The position numbers and the translations under genes were made by a program. A stretch of 8,425 nt of DNA. Source: Candidatus Dormiibacterota bacterium (GTDB taxonomy: Bacteria > Chloroflexota > Dormibacteria > UBA8260 > Bog-877). Shown piece after piece: positions 6,127-8,425 of the stretch. The stretch is from positions 23,763 through 32,187 of the forward strand of contig PKXR01000043.1 in the NCBI GenBank assembly GCA_003133485.1, given 5' to 3'. Numbering within the stretch: the stretch's first letter is position 1; each line of letters starts with the position of its first letter. The notes under the pieces are model-generated. The model was not told the origin of the DNA and did no database searches. It was given only the letters and a program-made list of their open reading frames with translations.

Positions 6127-7512
6127 TCATCCTCCTCCGTCCGCCATGGCCAGAATGATTGATACGACGTGCCTGATTGAATTTCGATAATCCTCTAGTC
6201 GAACGTGCTCGTTAGGCCCGTCAGCATTCGCTGTACTGCGCCCGACCCCGAGGCCCACGATCGGCTCAAGGGGACAGGCCCCTTGTCCTCCGATCACAGG
6301 CGCGAGCGGATCGAGGAGGGGCTCAAGTCCATAGACGTCCCGAGCGGTGCGTGCGACCAGCCTCACGAACGGGCTGTCAAAGTCCGTTCGTGCCGGGCGG
6401 GAGCTTCCTAAGACCGTGAGCACAACGCCCTGCTCCTCTTGGCTCGACAGGCATTCCCGCAGGCTTGCGAGGACCGCGCTGGGCTCCTGCCCGGGAACCA
6501 AGCGAAACTCCAATGTGGCGCTGGCACTCGCCGCTAGTCCCAGGATATATGGCTCAGCCACCGACCCCCCGGTAACCCCAGCGATGAGTACCGAGGGTTC
6601 GCTACGGAGCCGGATGCTTAGCTCAGCACCAGTACCCATGGCGTCAGGACTGATCCCTGCCCGCCGAGCCAAATGGACCACATCGACCGGAATCGCCCGC
6701 ATAAGGGCCACTTCTTCTGGCTCAGCCTGCCGCACGCCGTCATAGAAGCCGGGTAGAAGGCACCTCTCTCCAGGGCCAACAATACTGCTCAGCACCCGCA
6801 CTAGCGAAGCTGTCGCACTTCTGAGCACAGGAGCGTACTGCGACGAAACCTCACCACGCAGTTCGACCACATCGAGTCTCACGTAGAGCAGCCCTTTTTC
6901 GCCGAGCCTGAGGAGCGGCCTGCCGTCCCTATCCAGCGTGGAGTTCTCCCACAGGACCGCATCGGTCGACAACCTAGATCCCTGAGCAGCGAAGAACCCT
7001 GCTAGGTCGGGCGAATGCAGTTCTTTCTTGCCTTCGATCACAAACTTCACACCCACAGGGCACTTCATGCCTGCGAGCTGGATCGCCCGCACTGCGTGTA
7101 TTCTCGACATCAAAGCCGCTTTGTTATCCGCCACTCCTCGAGCGTAAACTGCGCCATCGCGTACCCTCGCCTCGTAAGGTCCAGAGATCCAATCGGAATC
7201 CTCACCGCTTGGTTGAACCTCAACATCGTAATGGTTGTAATTCAGGAGCGTCGGTGGGCCACCGTCCAGTTCGCCTAGCACGTAGGGGAAGGATGCGTCC
7301 GCCTCGATCAACTCGACTCTCGCTCCGAGAGTTTCGAGCCGCTGTTTGACGAATTCGGCGGCCGCTACCATTTGGTCGGGCTCGCGGCGGCGACTTCGAA
7401 TTCGGCAGAAATTCTGCAAATCGGCGACAAACAGGTCGAAGTGAGCGTCAATGGTCTTGAAGACGAGGGACCGTGTGCTCCGTTCAGACAATGGCGGACT
7501 CTGGTAGGGCAC
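6127..7512 (-). CDS. M20-fold metallo-hydrolase homologue with altered active site
   Basis: A 461-aa protein with the two-domain architecture of M20/M28-like dipeptidases and amidohydrolases. Kept features are YNHYDV (92-97; metal His94 and Asp96), RGVADNKAAL (125-134; bridging metal Asp129), Glu164, LWENS (187-191; Glu189 at the second-metal position), LPGFYDGVR (253-261) and PNEHVRLEDY (433-442). Changed features: the usual EGEEEIGS block reads EGKKELHS (160-167), putting Lys163 where the general-base Glu belongs. The lid-domain DLHSSYA block reads EVSSQYA (221-227), losing its His. The usual NIHAPNE block reads NADGPNE (429-435), putting Asp431 in place of the metal His. The frame is intact and full length, so this is not a decayed gene. 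The start is GTG 7512, the only usable start after an in-frame stop; GGTGG lies 9 nt upstream. It is probably co-transcribed with the cyclase gene. It may be non-hydrolytic, a binding partner, or catalyse altered chemistry. Confidence 0.9.
   Translation of the reverse strand: MPYQSPPLSERSTRSLVFKTIDAHFDLFVADLQNFCRIRSRRREPDQMVAAAEFVKQRLETLGARVELIEADASFPYVLGELDGGPPTLLNYNHYDVEVQPSGEDSDWISGPYEARVRDGAVYARGVADNKAALMSRIHAVRAIQLAGMKCPVGVKFVIEGKKELHSPDLAGFFAAQGSRLSTDAVLWENSTLDRDGRPLLRLGEKGLLYVRLDVVELRGEVSSQYAPVLRSATASLVRVLSSIVGPGERCLLPGFYDGVRQAEPEEVALMRAIPVDVVHLARRAGISPDAMGTGAELSIRLRSEPSVLIAGVTGGSVAEPYILGLAASASATLEFRLVPGQEPSAVLASLRECLSSQEEQGVVLTVLGSSRPARTDFDSPFVRLVARTARDVYGLEPLLDPLAPVIGGQGACPLEPIVGLGVGRSTANADGPNEHVRLEDYRNSIRHVVSIILAMADGGG
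6131..6138 (-). promoter_or_regulatory. Strong ribosome-binding site GGAGGAGG for the cyclase gene
   Basis: The site lies 5 nt before the ATG at 6125 and is embedded in the codons for the C-terminal Gly residues of the M20 protein. It decides the cyclase start in favour of 6125 and makes translational coupling to the M20 gene likely. Confidence 0.75.
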
Positions 7513-7822
7513 AAGGCTGAACCACCATCCGCATGACGTTCATCGCACGCCAGTTCGGAGCGGATAGCCCATGTCGAGCTAAGTCATCACCTTCCCTCGA
7601 TAAGGTAGATTCCTTCACGTGGCAACGTCCAGCTTCTTTGACCACAGCGGGCTTACCAATGTCCAACCAGCTTCGGAGCGATCCTAACCCAACCTCGACC
7701 CTCGGCAATCCGCGTCGACCTCGGTCAAGAAACAGGACCACCGCCGACCTCGTCTGGCCCACCCACCCGTTCGGGTACGGACTGTCGCTCACGCCCAGCG
7801 ACTGGCTGCTATGGGTAGTCAT
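7484..7822 (-). CDS. Doubtful 112-aa ORF between maoC-like and M20 genes
   Basis: The ORF begins with an ATG overlapping the MaoC stop in an ATGA arrangement (7819-7822) and ends 29 nt inside the M20 gene, so it fills the only gap in an otherwise tight operon. The translation (MTTHSSQSLGVSDSPYPNG onward) matches no family I recognise and shows no signal peptide, membrane segment or metal motif. The ribosome site is weak (CCGGAA-like). Codon choice is mixed. The other two minus-strand frames of this stretch contain several stops. It may be a real small coupled gene, a decayed remnant or simply a leader region for the M20 gene. Confidence 0.3.
   Translation of the reverse strand: MTTHSSQSLGVSDSPYPNGWVGQTRSAVVLFLDRGRRGLPRVEVGLGSLRSWLDIGKPAVVKEAGRCHVKESTLSREGDDLARHGLSAPNWRAMNVMRMVVQPCALPESAIV
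7681..7708 (-). promoter_or_regulatory. Possible internal promoter upstream of the M20 gene
   Basis: On the minus strand TTGCCG (7703-7708) and TAGGAT (7681-7686) are spaced by 16 nt, a plausible sigma-70-type pair with a start near 7674, about 160 nt before the M20 GTG. Nearby, ACCCG (7765-7769) and CGGGT (7772-7776) form a short inverted repeat. If real, it would separate transcription of the M20-cyclase-FMN genes from the DUF35-MaoC genes and argue against the 112-aa ORF. Confidence 0.25.
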
Positions 7823-8274
7823 GCACCAGGTTCCGGGCGACTTTGTACGAGTGATACCATGTCCCCCTGTTGCACGGTCTCGCCGCGCTGATTTATCACC
7901 TCCAAATGCCTCTTCAATACCCCGCGTCCCGCCTTGCTTGAAGCGCGGGCGTCAGTGATTGTCATCTCAACGGTGATAGTGTCGCCGATCTTCACCGCCC
8001 CAATGAAGCGCCAACTGTCGATTGCTAGAAACCCCAGACTTGTGCCTTCAGTTAGCCCTAGCCGATTCAGCAGGCCCATCGCCATGGCCAGAACCAGAGG
8101 GCCATGAGCGATTCGCGTGCCATACGGGGTACCCTTCGCGTACTCCTCATCCGTGTGCAGGGAGTTGTAGTCAGCTGACAGCCCCGAGTAGATCACGACG
8201 TCAGCCTCTGTCACTGTCCGTGATGCGGTCCGGTACGTCTGCCCGGTGCGCAGGTCTTCCAAGAACAAGCCCAT
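7819..8274 (-). CDS. MaoC-type (R)-hydratase/dehydratase
   Basis: A 151-aa single hot-dog domain protein of the MaoC/hydratase-2 family, which reversibly hydrates trans-2-enoyl-CoA to (R)-3-hydroxyacyl-CoA; members act as dimers. The active-site block is YSGLSADYNSLHTDEEYAKGTPYG (29-52), with the catalytic pair Asp35 and His40 spaced five residues apart as in PhaJ, and Asn37 between them. It continues into RIAHGPLVLAMAMGLL (54-69), the usual overhang segment. RASSKAGRGVLKRHLEVINQRGE (110-132) is a common C-terminal block. The ATG at 8274 is chosen because GAGGAG sits 7 nt upstream; a longer version from 8346 would run through the preceding gene's end. It follows the DUF35 gene by 11 nt, a pairing frequent in CoA-ester degradation. 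The substrate could be a medium-chain, branched or dicarboxylic enoyl-CoA. Confidence 0.93.
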   Translation of the reverse strand: MGLFLEDLRTGQTYRTASRTVTEADVVIYSGLSADYNSLHTDEEYAKGTPYGTRIAHGPLVLAMAMGLLNRLGLTEGTSLGFLAIDSWRFIGAVKIGDTITVEMTITDARASSKAGRGVLKRHLEVINQRGETVQQGDMVSLVQSRPEPGA

Positions 8275-8281
8275 TGATCGT

Positions 8282-8287
8282 CTCCTC
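8282..8287 (-). promoter_or_regulatory. Ribosome-binding site GAGGAG for the maoC-like gene
   Basis: GAGGAG overlaps the TGA stop of the preceding DUF35 gene and lies 7 nt before the ATG at 8274. It decides the short start of the hydratase and indicates coupled translation. Confidence 0.75.
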
Positions 8288-8425
8288 AGTCTAGTGCTCT
8301 GGGTTGAAACTTCGGTAAGGGCACGCGGGACCCCGTCGTATCCCAAACCAGCTCCACTGCCAGGTCAGACTGGAGCAGAGACGGTCTGCAGTTCACAAGG
8401 TTTGTGACAATCCGGGGTCCCTCGG
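8286..8425 (-). CDS. C-terminal end of a DUF35 OB-fold acyl-CoA-associated protein, 5' part outside window
   Basis: One minus-strand frame is open from the right edge to TGA at 8286-8288, giving 45 residues. They contain RIVTNLVNCRPSLLQSDLAV (4-23), then VELVWDTT (23-30) and VPLPKFQP (34-41). This is the characteristic end of DUF35 OB-fold proteins: a strand with a NLV motif, a C-P loop, a VEVVFE-like strand and a final LPKFRP-like tail. Such proteins (about 130-150 aa, with an N-terminal zinc ribbon) partner thiolase-like or MaoC-type enzymes, for example in actinobacterial steroid side-chain degradation. The gene stops 11 nt before the MaoC start, so it is in the same operon. The zinc ribbon, and probably a thiolase-like partner gene, would lie to the right. 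The family call rests on a short tail but the order of motifs is good. Confidence 0.75.
   Translation of the reverse strand, partial: EGPRIVTNLVNCRPSLLQSDLAVELVWDTTGSRVPLPKFQPRALD

Noticed and set aside
8275..8346. Longer MaoC protein starting at 8346
   Set aside because: The extension runs through the end of the DUF35 gene, and the start at 8274 has a good GAGGAG site at 7 nt.
8393..8407. Inverted repeat TCACAA-GGT-TTGTGA as an operator
   Set aside because: It falls inside the coding sequence of the DUF35 tail (the VTNLV codons), so chance is the simpler explanation.

Overview
This window reads as accessory catabolic DNA from a G+C-rich bacterium. Every convincing gene lies on the minus strand, GTG starts are common and neighbouring genes are tightly packed. 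Third codon positions are only moderately G/C-biased (ATA, CTA and AGG codons occur), so it does not look like a very high-GC actinobacterium such as Streptomyces. The FMN enzyme resembles mycobacterial lactate 2-monooxygenase, and actinobacterial or Chloroflexota-like soil bacteria would fit, but the sequence does not settle the taxon. No rRNA, tRNA, CRISPR array, transposase or phage gene was recognised.

Layout in transcription order (right to left). Operon A enters at the right edge with the last 45 residues of a DUF35 OB-fold acyl-CoA-associated protein (8286-8425). It continues with a MaoC-type hydratase (7819-8274), a 310-nt stretch holding a doubtful 112-aa ORF (7484-7822), an M20-fold metallo-hydrolase homologue (6127-7512), a cyclase/kynurenine-formamidase-like protein (5106-6125) and an FMN-dependent 2-hydroxyacid oxidase/monooxygenase (3898-5085). 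About 1.4 kb without a convincing gene follows (2511-3897). Operon B is gntR (1809-2510), a CitE/HpcH-type lyase (920-1822) and a family III CoA-transferase (1-918, cut by the left edge). Its three genes overlap or nearly touch.

Taken together the genes can plausibly activate an organic acid as a CoA thioester (CoA-transferase), hydrate an enoyl-CoA (MaoC), cleave the resulting 3-hydroxyacyl-CoA (CitE-like lyase) and oxidise a 2-hydroxy acid (FMN enzyme). The cyclase-like and M20-like proteins would act on an upstream cyclic, amide or ester substrate. The CoA-transferase/MaoC/CitE trio resembles known C5-dicarboxylate (itaconate, mesaconate, citramalate) routes, but the substrate cannot be read from sequence. 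The GntR/UTRA protein is the obvious local regulator, and a perfect 12-bp palindrome lies immediately before its preferred start.

The most unusual observation is the M20 protein. It keeps the fold signatures and several metal ligands, but the catalytic Glu is Lys, the lid-domain His is Ser and the C-terminal metal His is Asp. It looks like a pseudo-hydrolase or an enzyme with changed chemistry. The adjacent cyclase-like protein also lacks one canonical metal-site His.
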